From the NCBI GenBank assembly GCA_029204225.1, contig CM055107.1, forward strand, positions 50,166,367-50,230,366: a stretch of 64,000 nt of DNA, given 5' to 3'. Each line of letters opens with the position of its first letter. Within the stretch, counting starts at the first letter, position 1. A program made the translations under genes and the position numbers. This DNA is from Diphasiastrum complanatum (lineage: Eukaryota; Streptophyta; Lycopodiopsida; Lycopodiales; Lycopodiaceae). This document shows, piece after piece, positions 30,535 through 43,455 of the stretch. Below the pieces are notes generated by a model, which was given only the letters and a program-made list of their open reading frames with translations, made no database searches and was not told the DNA's origin.

Positions 30535-33500
30535 GTCGAGTGGAACCTGTGGGTAGAGATGGGATGCCGAACAGATTGACGGTGAGCCCGAGACCTCCGT
30601 CCAAAGTTTTGCCCAGAAAAAGTCTTCAGGGACACTTGACCGGTCGGAACCTGGAATGGGTCGAACTTGTCCGGAGTGGCCCGGAATACTGTGGAAATGC
30701 TTGTGGGCCCCATACTGACCAGACAGATCTAGCCCGGCATGATTCCGACAACGTTTGGTCAAAATGACCATTGGTCCCGGCCATACCGTAGTTAGGGCAC
30801 ACGAAAAAGGACTACTTTTGCCGATTTTCGTCCAAACGCCTAGTTGGTCCGAGCAAGGACAGTTTCACGTGCAATCAACTCCGACCTGCGGACAACGTTG
30901 AGTGGAACCTGTGGGGATAGACGGGATGCAGAACGGATGGACGGGTAGCCCGAGACCTCAGTCCAAAGTTCCGCCTAGAAAAAGTCTTCAGGGACGCTTG
31001 ACCGATCAGGACCTGGAATGGGTCCGACTTGTCAGGAGTGGCCCGAAATGCTGTGGAAAGGCTCGTGGACCCCGTACTGACCAGACGGATCTAGGCCGGC
31101 ATGATTCCGACGTCATTTGGTCAAAATGACCATTAGTCCTGGCGATACCGCAATTAGCGCACACGAAAAAGGACTACTTTTGCCGATTTCCGTCCAAAGG
31201 CCCAGTTTCTCCGAGCAATGATGGTTTCACGTACAATCAACTCCGACCTGTGGGCAATGTCGAGTGGAACCTATGGGCACAGACGGACGCCGAACAGATT
31301 GACGGTTAGCCCGAGACTTCCGTCCGAAGTTCCACCCAGAAAAAGTCTTCAGGGACACTTGACCGGTCGGGACTTGGAATGGGTTGGACTTGTCCGAAGT
31401 GGAGTGAAATGCTGTGCAAAGGATCGTGGGCCCCATACTGACCAGACGAATACAACCCAGCGTGATTCCAACGTCGTTTGCTCAAAATGAGCATTGGTCC
31501 CGGCGATATCGCAGTTAGGGCACACGAAAAGGGATAACTTTTGCTGGTTTCCGTCCAAAGGCCCAGTTTCTCTGAACGAGGCCCGTTTCACGCATAGTCA
31601 GTTTTGACCTATGGGCAACGTCTAGTGGAACCTGTGGGGACAGACGGGTAGCCCGAGACCTCCGTTCGAAATTCCGCCAAGAAAAAGTCTTCAAGGTGGG
31701 TTGACCGGTCGGGACCAGGACTGGGTCAGACTTGTCCGGATTGTCCCGAAATACTGTGGAAAGGCAGTTAGGCCCCATACAGACCAGACGGATCCAGCCC
31801 GGCATGATTCCGACTTCGTTTGGTCAAAATGACCATTGGTCCCGGCGATAGTGTAGTTAGGGCACACGAAAAAGGACTAGTTTTGCTGGTTTTCGTCGAA
31901 AGGCCCAGTTTCGCTGGAACCAGGCCTGTTTCACGTACATTTAGTTCCGACCTATGGGCAACATCAAGTGGAACCTGTGGGGATGGATGGGACACCAAAC
32001 AAATTGATGGGTAGCCCGAGACCTCTGTCTAAAGTTCCGCCTAGAAAAAGTCTTCAGGGACACTTGACCGGTCGGGACCTGGAATGGGTCCGACTTGTCC
32101 GGAGTGGCTCGAAATGTTGTGGAAAGGCTCGTGGACCCCATACTGACCAGACGGATCCAACCTGGCATGATTCTGACATCGTTTGGTCAAAGTGACCATT
32201 GGTCCCAGCGATACCGCAGTTAGGCCTAGCACACGAAAAAGGACTACTTTTGCTGGTTTCCGTACAAAGGAACAGTCTTTTCGAGAGAGGAAAGTATCAC
32301 GTACAATCAGTTCCGACCTGTGGACAATGTCGAGTGGAACCCGTGGGGACAGACAGGATGCCAAACGGATTGACGGGTAGCCCGAGACCTCTATTCGAAG
32401 TTCCGCCTAGAAAAAGTCTTCAGGGACACTTGACTGGTCGGGACTGGAATGGGTCCGACTTGTCCAGAGTGGCCCAGAATGCTGTGGAAAGGCTCATGGG
32501 CCCCATACTAAGCAGACGGATCCAGCCCGGCATGATTCCGACATCATTTGGTCAAAATGACCATTGGTACCGGCGATAGCGCAATTAGGGCACACGAAAA
32601 GGACTACTTTTGCTGGTTTCCGTCCAAAGGCCTAGTTTCTCTAAACGAGGCCCGTTTCACGTACAGTCAATTTTCAACTGTGGGCAACGTCGAGTGGAAC
32701 CTGTGGGGATAGACGGGATGCCGAATGGATTGAGGGTAGCCTAAGACCTCCGTCCAAAATTCCGCCTAGAAAAAGTCTTCAAGGACACTTGACCGGTCGG
32801 GACCCGAAATGGGTCGGACTTGTTCGCAGTGTCCCGGAATGCTGTGGAAAGGCTCTTAGGCCCCATACTAACTAGATGGATCCAACCCGGCATGATTTCG
32901 ACTTCGTTGGGTCAAAATGACCATTGGTCCCGGCGATATCGCAGTTAGGGCACACGAAAAAGGATTCCTTTTTCTGATTTCCATCCAAAGGCCTAGTTTC
33001 TCCGAACGAGGCCCATTTTATGTATAGTCAAGTCTGACCTGTGGGCAACATCAAGTGGACCTTGTGGGGACAGACGAGACGACGAACGGATTGACGAGTA
33101 GCCCGAGACCTCCGTTCGAAGTTCCGCCCAGACAATGTCTTCAGCGACACTTGATCGGTCGGGACCTGGAATTGGTCCGACTTGTTTGAAGTTGCCCGGA
33201 ATGTTGTGGACAGGCTCGTGGAGCCCATACTGACCAGACAGATCCAGCTTGACATGATTCCAACGTCGTTTAATCAAAATGACCATGGGTACCGGCAATC
33301 GCACAGTAGGGGCACACGAAAAAGGTATACTTTTTCTGGTTTCCATCCAAAGGCCCAGTTTCTCCAAACGAGGCCCGTTTCACGTACAGTCAGTTTCGAC
33401 CTGTGTGGGACGTTGAGTGGAACCTGTGGGAACAGACGGGATGCCGTACGGATTGACGGGTAGCCCGAGACCTCCGTCCGAAATTCAACCCAAAGGCTCT

Positions 33501-35225
33501 TAGGCCCCAAAGCGACCAAACGTATCCAGCCCGGCATGATTCTGACTTCATTTGGTCAAAATGACCATTGGTCCCGGCGATAGCACAGTTAGGGCACACG
33601 AAAAAGGACTAGTTTTGCTGGTTTCCATCCAAAGGCCCAGTTTCGCAGAACAAGGCCCGTTTCACATACATTTAGTTCTGACCTGTGGGCAACATCAAGT
33701 GGAACCTGTGGGGATGGATGGGACACCAAACAAATTGACGGGTAGCCCGAGACCTCTGTCTGAAGTTCCGCCTAGAAAAAGTCTTCAGGGACACTTGACC
33801 GGTCGAGACCTGGAATGGGTCCGACTTGTCCGGAGTGGCCCGAAATGCTCTGGAAAGGCTCATGGACCCCATACTGACCAGTCGGATCCAGCCCGGCATG
33901 ATTCCGACGTCGTTTGGTCAAAATGACCATTGGTCCCGGCGATACTGCAGTTAGGACACACGAAAAAGGACTACTTTTGCTGGTTTCCATCCATAGGCCC
34001 AGTTTCTCCGAGCGAGGACGGTATCACGTAAACTAGTTCCGACCTGTGGACAACGTCGAGTGGAACCTGTGGGGACAGACAGGATGCCAAACGGATTGAC
34101 GGGTAGCCCGAGACCTCTATTCGAAGTTCCGCCTTAAAAAAAGTCTTCAGGGACACTTGACCGGTCGGGACTGGAATGGGTCCGACTTGTCCGGAGTGGC
34201 CCGGAATGTTGTGGAAAGGCTCGTGGGCCCCATACTGAGCAGACGGATCCATCCCGACATGTTTCCGATGTCGTTTGGTCAAAATGACCATTGGTACCGG
34301 TGATAGCACAATTAGGGCACACGAAAAAGGACTACTTTTCCTGGTTTCCGTCCAAAGGCCCAGTTTCTCTAAACGAGGACCGTTTCACTAAACGAGGTCA
34401 GTTTTGAACTGTTGGCAATGTCGAGTGGAACCTGTGGGAAGAGACAGGATGCCGAATGGATTGACGGGTAGCCCGAGACCTCCGTCCGAAATTCCGCCTA
34501 GAAAAAGTCTTCAAGGACACTTGACCGGTCGGGACTTGGAATGAGTCGGACTCTTTTAGAGTGTCCCGAAATGGTATGGAAAGGCTGTTAGGCCCCATAT
34601 TGACTAGACGGATTGAGCCCGACATGATTCCAACTTCGTTTGTTCAAAATGACCATTGGTCCCGCCGATAGCGCATTTAGGGCACACGAAAAAGGACTAC
34701 TTTTGCTGGTTTCTGTCCAAAGGCCTTGTTTCTCTGAATGAGGCCCGTTTCACGTATAGTTAGTTCCAACCTATGGGCAACATCGAGTGGACCCTGTGGG
34801 GACAAACGGGACGCCAAACGGATTGACGAGTAGCCCGAGACCTCCGTTTGAAGTTCCGCCCATAAAAAGTCTTCAGGGACACTTGATCGGTCGGGACCTG
34901 GAATGGGTCCGACTTGTCTGGAGTGGCCCAAAATGCTGTGGATAGGCTCCCGGACCCCATACTGACAGACGGATCTAGCCCGGCAAGATTCCAACGTCGT
35001 TTGGACAAAATGACCATGGGTCCGGCGATCGCGCAGTAAGGGCACACGAAAAAAGGTCTACTTTTGCTGGTTTCCGTCCAAAGGCCCAGTTTCTCCAAAC
35101 GAGGCCTGTTTCACGTACAGTCAGTTCCGACCTGTGGGCAACGTCGAGTGGAACCTGTGCGGATAGACGGGATGCCGTACGGATTGACGGGTAGCCCGAG
35201 ACCTCCGTCCGAAGTTCCGTCCAGA

Positions 35226-35372
35226 AAAACTCTTTAGAAAAAGTCGTTCGAGTGGCCAGGTCATATGGGGAAACCAGCTCTCAAATGCGGCCCGATGAAG
35301 GCATTCGGGAAACATATGCTAAGCCTAGCCCAAGCCGCCCAAAGAAGGCAGTCAGGAAAACATTGGAAGGCA
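35226..35372. repeat. Variant module in the satellite (copy 2)
   Basis: Same module as at 30384, about 4.84 kb downstream, with the same entry and exit points. This indicates block (higher-order) duplication, not an independent event. Confidence 0.8.
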
Positions 35373-36182
35373 ACGTCGAGTGGAACCTGTGGGTAGACAT
35401 GGAACACCGAACGGATGGACGGTTAGCCTGAGACCTCCATCCGAAGTTCCGCCCAGAAAAAGTCTTCCGGGACACTTGACCGGTCGGGACCTGGAATGGG
35501 TCGGACTTGTCGAGAGTGGACCAGAATGCTATGGAAAGGCTCGTGGGCCCCATACTGACCAGACGGATCTAGCCCGACATGATTCCGACGTCGTTTCGTC
35601 AAAATGACCATTGGTCCCGGCGATAGCGTAGTTAGGGCAAACGAAAAAGGACCATTTTTGCTGGTTTCCATCCAAAGGCCCAATTTCGCCGAACGAGGCC
35701 CGTTTCACGTACAGTTAGTTTTGACTTGTGGGCAACGTCGAGTAGAACCTGTGGGGATAGATGGGACACCAAACAAATTGACAGGTAGCCCGAGACCTCT
35801 GTCCGAAGTTCCGCCTAGAAAAAGTCTTCAGGAACACTTGACCGGTGGGGACCTGGAATGGGTCCGACTGGTCCGGAGTGGCCCGAAATGCTGTGGAAAG
35901 GCTCGTGGGCCCTATACTGTCCAGACAGATCCAGCCCGACATGATTCCAACATCGTTTGGTCAAAATGACCATTGGTCCCGACGATAGCACAATTAGGAC
36001 ACACGAAAAAGGACCACTTTTGTTGGTTTCCGTACATAGGCCCAGTTTCTCCGAGCGAGGCTCGTTTCATGTACAATCAGTTCCGACCTGTGGACAACGT
36101 CGAGTGGAACCTGTGGGACAGACGGGATGCCAAACGGATTGACCGGTAGCCCGAGACCTCCATCCAAAGTTGTGCCCAGAAA

Positions 36183-36276
36183 AAGTCTTTAGAAAAAGTC
36201 TTTCGAGTGGCCAGGTCATATGGAGAAAGGCAGCTCGCGAACGCCGCCCGAAGAAGGCATTCGTGAAAACATCCAA
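36183..36276. repeat. Variant module in the satellite (copy 3, terminal)
   Basis: The first ~90 bases of the same module end the array; the sequence then departs at gaaaacatccaaaggtggcg into unique DNA. Confidence 0.75.
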
Positions 36277-36786
36277 AGGTGGCGCGCGTTGCGATGATCG
36301 ACAACTTCGCCCAAATCATTGCCTTGAAAAAGAGGAGGTCATGGGAGGGAAAGGTGCGGCAGTGTTAATGGAAATCATGTCATGGGGTCGTTGGAAAAGA
36401 AAAGTGGTAGAGGGTGCAGCACCCGGACTTCCGGGAGGTCACCCATGTAAAGTGAAGGAACACTATTGCAAACTAGAGAGTACCAATATGGAATATTTGA
36501 AGGAAATATAATTTAATTTGAAGTGAGTTGAATAAGTGTGAAAAAAGCACTTAACAATAAGCTTTGACTCTTAATACTAATTCAATATGTATTCCACAAT
36601 GTGGAAATGTTATTGACTTGGCACTAAAATCATTGCAAAAACGGTATCTTATGAATTGCTTTAAGACAAGTATAGAGGACAGAATCGAGTGTAGAGAAAA
36701 TTGCAACGCCTCAAATCAATTAAGAGACCCGAGCTGAAATCCTAGCAGCCACACCATATTGGATTAATTTCAAAAGAAATAAAAAG

Positions 36787-36840
<54 letters not shown>

Positions 36841-37389
36841 ACATAGTTTGTATAAGTACATAGTGTATTAATGTTGAGAATTTGGGCATGTTGCCCATAC
36901 ATAGAATGAGAGAGATGAGGTGACGATGTTTGAAAGACTCGTGTCATTTTGGGACCCACAGCTCTTCATAGTAACTACTCATTTCTATTAAAATGCATCG
37001 CTTCACCATTCTATATTTGCAGATAAGATGTCCTTATTATTCCTCCCATGTCTGCAGACAAGAGGTTCTTGGCAAATTGTCCACACTCCAAGTGCAGAGG
37101 TTCTTGAACGAGGACCTATTGTCTGGTTCTTGGCATGATACATACATGTAGTATAGAAGCTTCATCTATTTTTCATATATGGGCAGCAGAGTTGCCCCTT
37201 TGTACTGTGGTTCTATTATTCAATACAGAAGAGTTGTACGAGGGCTTGGGCTTTCCGAGAGTCCCCAATGTTGTGTGTTCTGTGCTTTGTTACACTAGTA
37301 GTGTTATTTGCGTTCTTGAATCTGTCTTATTGTGCACCATTGAGTTGTTTGACTGGTGATTGCACCATTGGCTTGTTGGTGGAACTGCT
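36277..37389. other. Unassigned sequence with GA microsatellite
   Basis: No recognised coding. The frame at 36170-36511 starts inside the satellite and runs out of it, so it is fortuitous. Frames near 37135-37468 on the plus strand lie antisense to the copia gag remnant or just beyond it. Confidence 0.4.
36790..36840. repeat. (GA)n microsatellite
   Basis: A perfect GA run of about 50 bases. Confidence 0.92.
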
Positions 37390-38170
37390 TCTTCTTCTCA
37401 TTGTTGTACTTGAGTGTTTTATGATCCTTGATGAGATGACCAGTCCTTTTATAGTATTTGCAAAATAGCTATTGTTTTGGTTTAGATGATGAATGTTCTG
37501 AATTCAATGTTGGCTGTTGGTTGCTTTTGTTCTGACTTCACAAATATCTTCCATCTGTACTTTTTGAGGATGATCCACTTCTTCTAATCTCCTCTTGAAG
37601 TAGCATAAAGATCGCTCTAGTAAGAGTGAGGCCTTGTTGTGTGTGTCCAATTATCATATGCTTGTGGTAAACTAGATAACATAGTCATGGCATCGATATC
37701 TTCATTGATTGATCCAATGGTAGTCATTTGCTCCATAAGATTCTTGAAGGTATCAAGATGGGTCAAAATAGAGTTAGCTTCAAAAAATTTGATGGTGAAA
37801 TTTTTTTTCCTCAAATAGAGTTTGGACGTAACATCTTAGAGAGTAGCTAGGATGTCCCAAGCATGCTTAGCAACATGGGATTATCTGATATGGCTAATCT
37901 GAGAGTTAGCAGTCTGGGCTTATCTGATATGGCTGATCTGAGAGTCCTTGATATTGAGAGTGATTATGCCAAGAACCTTTCCATCCCTATGTCCCCATTT
38001 GGTGATGTTAGTTGCATCGACCTCTAGTTTGATCTCAGTGCCTTCAACGATGTCCCATTTGTTCTTTTGCAAGTAGTACTTCCTTTCTCTTGAATTTCTA
38101 AAGATGGTAGTTACCTCCATTGAGCTTCTCAATGACAGATGAACTAGAAGTGGAGAGGAGAGGCATGTGT
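37390..38170 (-). pseudogene. Copia Gag remnant (minus strand)
   Basis: Reading leftwards from about 38170, a KYYLQKNKWDIVEGTE segment (37920-38231 frame) matches the start of copia Gag proteins. After a gap with stops, the frame 37814-37617 has ILTHLDTFKNLMEQM and DAMTMLSSLPQAYDNW, hallmarks of the UBN2 domain. In another phase at about 37470-37420, CKYYKRTGHLIKDH is a decayed zinc knuckle in which two of three Cys are lost. No protease or pol follows. A ~25-base phrase, ttatctgatatggct(a/g)atctg, is duplicated at about 37880 and 37919. Confidence 0.65.
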
Positions 38171-38231
38171 TGCATTTCATAAAAGCAATATATGAATCAA
38201 TACCATAAATATTTAATTTGCGGTTGCACAA

Positions 38232-39172
38232 ATTTGCCTACAATGGTGCTGCACCTAAATCCTTACCATAGAATGTGTTATGTGATTTGTTCTCCATGCA
38301 CTTTGAACTACATCAACAAATTCACTAGCTGTTTTTTATATCATTTGCACATAAGTGTTTGAAAATTTATCTTTTTTAAATATTTTAATATGTTGTCAAG
38401 CTTTTTTCAAACTTTTGCTTTGAGTAGCCGAGAAGAACGTCATTTCTCAAACTTAAGTTGTATGTATTATCTTTTTTCAAACTAGGTATTGAATTTAGGA
38501 TTATTTTCTAGAATAAATTGATTAAAATCTACGAGCTTGGAATCTTCCACTTCTCAGTTTGCATGAAATTTTGACTGATTTACTTGAAAACTTATCATCT
38601 TTTTTTTATTTTAACATGGCCTTTATGTAAGCCTGCTTTAGACAAAACATACTCTAATTTGGAAATGGCTTGCTTCGAAGATGACTTTGGCTTGGTATTC
38701 CATGAAAATAAGATGTTAATATATATTATTTTTTCTATTATACATACCTCTGCATGTAAACTACAAATATGAATAGTATGAATAGGAATTAGTAGTGCGG
38801 GTTTCCGATTTGGATCTTCTCGGTCTCTTGATACTTTTGTACTCCTTGTCATGTCTTTTTTGTTCATACAGTATAGACAATGATGCTTTCATAGCTTAGC
38901 TCTGGATCAATTGTGGCTTTATTCGTAACTACACCGGTAAACTCACCGGATACAAGCACCCAATCCCAAACACCATCAGGATCCGTTCCAGTTGTTACCT
39001 CACCCCCTCATGCCCAGAAGACACAGGCAATACTTTCAGAGGAGGGAGAAAGGGAGTAGCCTGCAACCACACAAGCTGAACACATGATTGTAGCTGACCC
39101 CACTCATGATGACAAAGCTAAAGAGACTAAAGCAGCCAATCCTGACCAAGAAACAAGAAAAGATCAAGATCA
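38232..39172. other. Unassigned AT-rich sequence
   Basis: Short frames only (38584-38772, 38595-38867), no domain recognised. From about 38930 the composition is richer in C and A up to the satellite island. Confidence 0.4.
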
Positions 39173-39870
39173 AGGTGGAACCTCTGGGGATAGACGAGAC
39201 GCCGAACAGATTAACAAGTAGCCCGAGACCTCTGTCCGAAGTTCCGCCCAGAAAAAGTCTTCAGGGACACTTGACCAGTCGGGACCTTGAATGGGTCCGA
39301 CTTGTCCGGAGTGGCCCGGAATGCTGTGGAAAGGCTCGTGGGCCCCATACTGACCAGATGGATCTAGCCTGGCATGATTCTAACATCGTTTGGTCAAAAT
39401 GACCATTGGTCTTGGTGATAGCACAGTTAGGGCACACGAAAAGAACTACTTTTGCCGGTTTCCGTCCAAAGGCCCAGTTTCTCCAAACGAGGCCTGTTTC
39501 ACGTACAGTTAGTTCTGACCTGTGGGCACTATCGACTCAAACCTGTGGGGACAGACGGGACGCTGAACAGATTGACGGGTAGCCTGAGACCTCTGTCCGA
39601 AGTTTCGCTCAGAAAAAGTCTTCAGGGGCACTTGACCAGTTGGGACCTGGAATGAGTCGGAGTTGTCCGGAGTGGCTCGGAATGTTGTGGAAAGGCTCGT
39701 GGGGGCCCCATACTGACCAGACGGATCCAGCCCGACATGATTCCGACGTCGTTTGGTGAAAATGACCATTGGTCCCGGCGATAGCGCAGTTAGGGCACAC
39801 AAAAAAGGACTACTTTTGCCAGTTTCAGTCCAAAGGCCCAGTTTCTCCGAACGAGGCCCATTTCACGTAC
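39173..39870. repeat. Isolated pair of satellite units
   Basis: Two units of the 362-bp family in the same orientation as the main array (gtcaaaatgaccattggt near 39397 and the variant gtgaaaatgacc near 39756). Both edges are abrupt: entry at gtggaacctctgggg, exit after cccatttcacgtacac. Confidence 0.88.
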
Positions 39871-42800
39871 ACAAGAGGATCTTTGTCTCATCTTTTTCGT
39901 CTAGTTCATTGGGATATATGTTAGAAAAGGGATGGAATGATAAACGTATAGCGCTTTCTACACTTGGCCTTCATTTCTTTTTTCCTATTTTGTAGTGACG
40001 TCCTTCCCTTGCTAGCAGAGCTATTTCCTAGAGTAGGTCTTCCATTTCCTTGTTAGGCTCGAGTCTCTCTCTCTAATATATATCAATGAGACTTTTATTA
40101 TATGAAGTATTGGCTAGCGCATTGGATGGTTCGACATAGAGTCTCATGATCCACCATGTTGAAAAACTTCAACCTGTGGCCTCAATGTACCACAGCCATT
40201 GAAGGTTTTGTTGCTATAAAACCCAATCATTAGAGGAGTTTTGAGTTCCAAAAAGACCCTTTAAGAATTCGTGCAAGATGCCTTTTTTATTATTAAAATA
40301 TTATAGCACTAATACTTTTGACTTGCCATAACTTTTCAATCGTAGCTCAGAAGTATGCATCTAACATATCATTGGAAAGCCCTTGTCGAGCACTTTCTAA
40401 TGCACGAAACTCCGCTAAATTCGAACTTACCACTAAAAAGTTATGGCATTTTTAGTATGGAATCAAAATGTGGACTCAAAAAGTTACGTTACGTAGATTT
40501 CAAATTTGAGTGTTTTGATTGGTCCATGTGTAAGAAAAATTTGTGAAAAAATATAAAAAGAATTTTTACAAAGGGTCTTTTTGGGATTTAGAACCCCTCT
40601 AATGGTACTCACTGTAGGGCTGCTTCTTGAAGGCTTTGAGTCATAATAGGAATAAAAGGCTTTGGCTGTGTTGCAATTTGCTTGAAGTGTCATTGATATG
40701 AGGTTAAGGCGCAAGTCTTTCCAGACTAAATTATCGATATTCCAATTTTACGTACCAAACCTTCAGATGATTGAAAACCTTCTCTAGTTTTCGGTAACCT
40801 CTATGTCTGGCCTTAACTCTAGGCACCAAAGGATGGACTGTTACAACTTTCGTTTGCACACTTATCGGGGTTTAGATCCAGGTAGTTGCAAGGTTTGGTG
40901 GCTCCGAATTGCAGGGGTTGCTTCCGTCCATTGTTGGGTACCATCGATGTTGTCTGTAAGCAGCAATGCTTCGAGATGTCTCTGAAAGTAGTGATGGATG
41001 GGCATCAGAGAAAAATTTAGTGAGATCAATGCCCAAAGAATCTACATGAACTAAGGTAGGTGCCTTGTGAAAAGGGATTCCACTTGTGATCTCCTAAGGT
41101 TGGTGGACATGTAAATCCTAGGGATGCCAATTAGCTTAGACTTGTCAAAAGGCCTCAATTTAGAAAAATGTTAACATCGAGTTTCAAGGGTACCCAAGTT
41201 TGAATTTTTTTTGAAATCCGTCTTGTGGTGCAAGGAGGCAGCGTTGATGGGAAGAAGGCTTCGCTGGCCATCTGTGAAGGAGAGCATGGAGAAGAGGCTT
41301 CGCGGTTCAGTTTCGCTGCTCAATACCGTAAAGAGAAGATCGTGAAGAGGCTAGGTTAATTGCTCAGCTAGGAAATGCTATGATTAAGGATCCATGCTTT
41401 GCTACTAAGCTGGCAGGACTGAGTAAATGTGTTTTGACTGGAGCTAGGTCCCCAATGAGGCTTCATTGATCAGTTGTGAAGAGGCTTCCCTGCTCACATG
41501 TAGCTCTATGAGGCTAGATGCTTTCTTGTTTCTTTTAGGAGCCATTTCATGCCAGTTGGAATGCTGTGAATGTTTTTGGGATTTGTTGCAGTTACAAAGT
41601 TTCATCTATTGAGATTCTCTTAAGAAGATCACTGCTGGCTGGTACTGATCTTGACCAATTGTTGGTTGGTTGCAACATATACAAGGTGTTTGATCTGAAG
41701 AATTACACCATGCTGTACTCAATTTCTGATGAACATGTCCGGGAGATAAAGATCAGATACAGTAAGACTTTGTGACTATCAAACAATTGCAGGCCCTTCA
41801 TTTCTATGTTTTCAGTCATTTGCTAGATATTTTTTTTGTCTACGTGCTATGCTTTTACGATCATTACCTTAGAAAGTTTGTCCCTTCAGTTATACTCTCA
41901 GTCTTTTAGAAAATGGCACTTGCTTGTTTGCTATTACACACATTAATAGAATTTTAGATTGTGTATCATCCAATCAAGAGAAACATTCTTTTGAATATGA
42001 TTTTGAACTGTGGTTGAATCCGATACCTGCTACTGGTTTTATCAAACTCTCATGAACTGTTCACCAGATTACAAACTTTCTAAATGTTGTGTCTTGGTTG
42101 CCCCCGCCCCCCCCCATCAAGGTCCTATTTGCTCTTATCTTTGATGATCTTTTCAGCACTCTCTAGTTCACTTTTTTCTCTTCCTACATTGGGATTATAA
42201 GAATTTTCTAATCATTTGAAATTGATATGAACCTGTCAAAGTTGAAGACAAATATCAAAACGATAGTCAATGCATTTATCCATAATATTCGAGGTTTAGT
42301 GTATTCTAGGTACTTGGAACTGTTTTAGTGAATTTGTTGCAGACCAGGATTGTCAGAGTTGGTATGAGATGTTTTAATTACGACACCAATTGCAAGCGTG
42401 TACAAACACGCAACAAATCATAGTGATCTTCTATTTCTTATAGTGAGCTCTCGATATGCTGGCATGTGACATAGTTCCTTTGATTAACAATCAAAGAAGT
42501 ACATGCCTTAATGCATAACGGTTGTGATATAGCTTCGTAGATATGGATTTGTGACATGGATAAATAAGGTGCCTGGATCAGGTGTCACAGAACAAAAAAA
42601 AAATGTGTTTGAGACATGGATAAACATCTACCCTTAGCTTTTGTAGACCCCTTCAAATCTAAGACCGTATTTGAAGGCATGGGATAAACTGTCAATCTTT
42701 CATGCTTTGTTTTTTTGTTTGGGTTTGAAGGACCTTCAATTCATTATCGTCAGTTTTAAAATAAAACACCCAAATAGGCTTGAACTAGATCTTTATACAC

Positions 42801-43455
42801 TTAAAATGGGAGATTGCCTTCAAAGTATGTGTTGAATTCTAAATCCCTATAACCATCAAATATGACATTAGATCAATATGATGTAAGAAGGTAAAGTGCT
42901 ATATTTTTTACATGAGTTACATTGAATAACTTAGATCCAACAATCATGAACAATCAAGAAACACACAATCAAACTTATGAGTTTCTATACGATTGTTTGT
43001 AATTGAAAAATCATAATACATCACACTATATATACTACACTTTATGTCAAATCTTTTACAAACATGCAAAGGTTATTGTTTATGGCATTGAGAAATTTAT
43101 TTTGAGTTAACATGTGTATAGATTATTTTGTCACACTATGAAACAACCATTTGAAATATATGATTCGATTGCTTTATGACATCCCACAAACAATCTAATG
43201 TATGAAGCACAAATTAGTCTGAAAAACTCATGAGAATTAATATATCTCTCCATTTTAAAGCTATATTATTTACTTTTCAAAACTAGGACTCTTGTTGACT
43301 TAATTGAGTTACGAGATTCTCATATTTAGATTGGGGAAAAAGCTAGCAAACACAGAAGTAAGTTTATGTACATGTTCATAGCAAGATTATTCTTTTATAT
43401 GCATGACCAATCTTGTTGAATCTACTACACACTTCTAGTTATTGGATTTGGAATA
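39871..43455. other. 3.6 kb with no recognised feature
   Basis: Frames stay below 80 codons and show no domain. The segment at 41220-41480 has several aagaggcttc(g/c) phrases (short internal repetition). Near 40320-40480 a stretch with 'gccataacttttcaatcgtag' and 'cattggaaagccc' resembles retroelement LTR/UTR sequence, but there is no second copy here to test it. A C-run lies at about 42104-42115. Confidence 0.4.

Larger units (their letters stand above)
30004..36276. repeat. Satellite array, ~362-bp unit
   Basis: About 16 units marked by the phrase gtcaaaatgaccattggt (near 30170, 30758, 31118, 31477, 31824, 32187, 32550, 32913, 33275, 33555, 33918, 34278, 34643, 35005, 35600, 35959), with typical spacing 359-366. 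Each unit also has aaaagtcttcagggacactt, gggccccatactgaccagac and gcccgagacctc. Units are mostly 85-95% alike by eye and GC-richer than the flanks. Two inner units, and the last, carry a different ~150-bp module in place of ~280 bp. One unit near 33490 is shortened. Open frames on both strands arise because unit length is near a multiple of three; I do not treat them as genes. Confidence 0.92.

Noticed and set aside
30038-36142. Many open frames (75-163 codons) on both strands of the satellite array, including a recurring 75-codon plus-strand frame starting MEPVG
   Set aside because: They recur because the unit repeats, exist on both strands at once, shift phase when unit length is 362 instead of 363, and show no domain; GC-rich repeats with few stops give such frames by chance.
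30004-36276. CRISPR-like or rDNA spacer interpretation of the regular repeats
   Set aside because: Units are contiguous with no short repeat/unique spacer pattern, and no rRNA coding sequence flanks the array.
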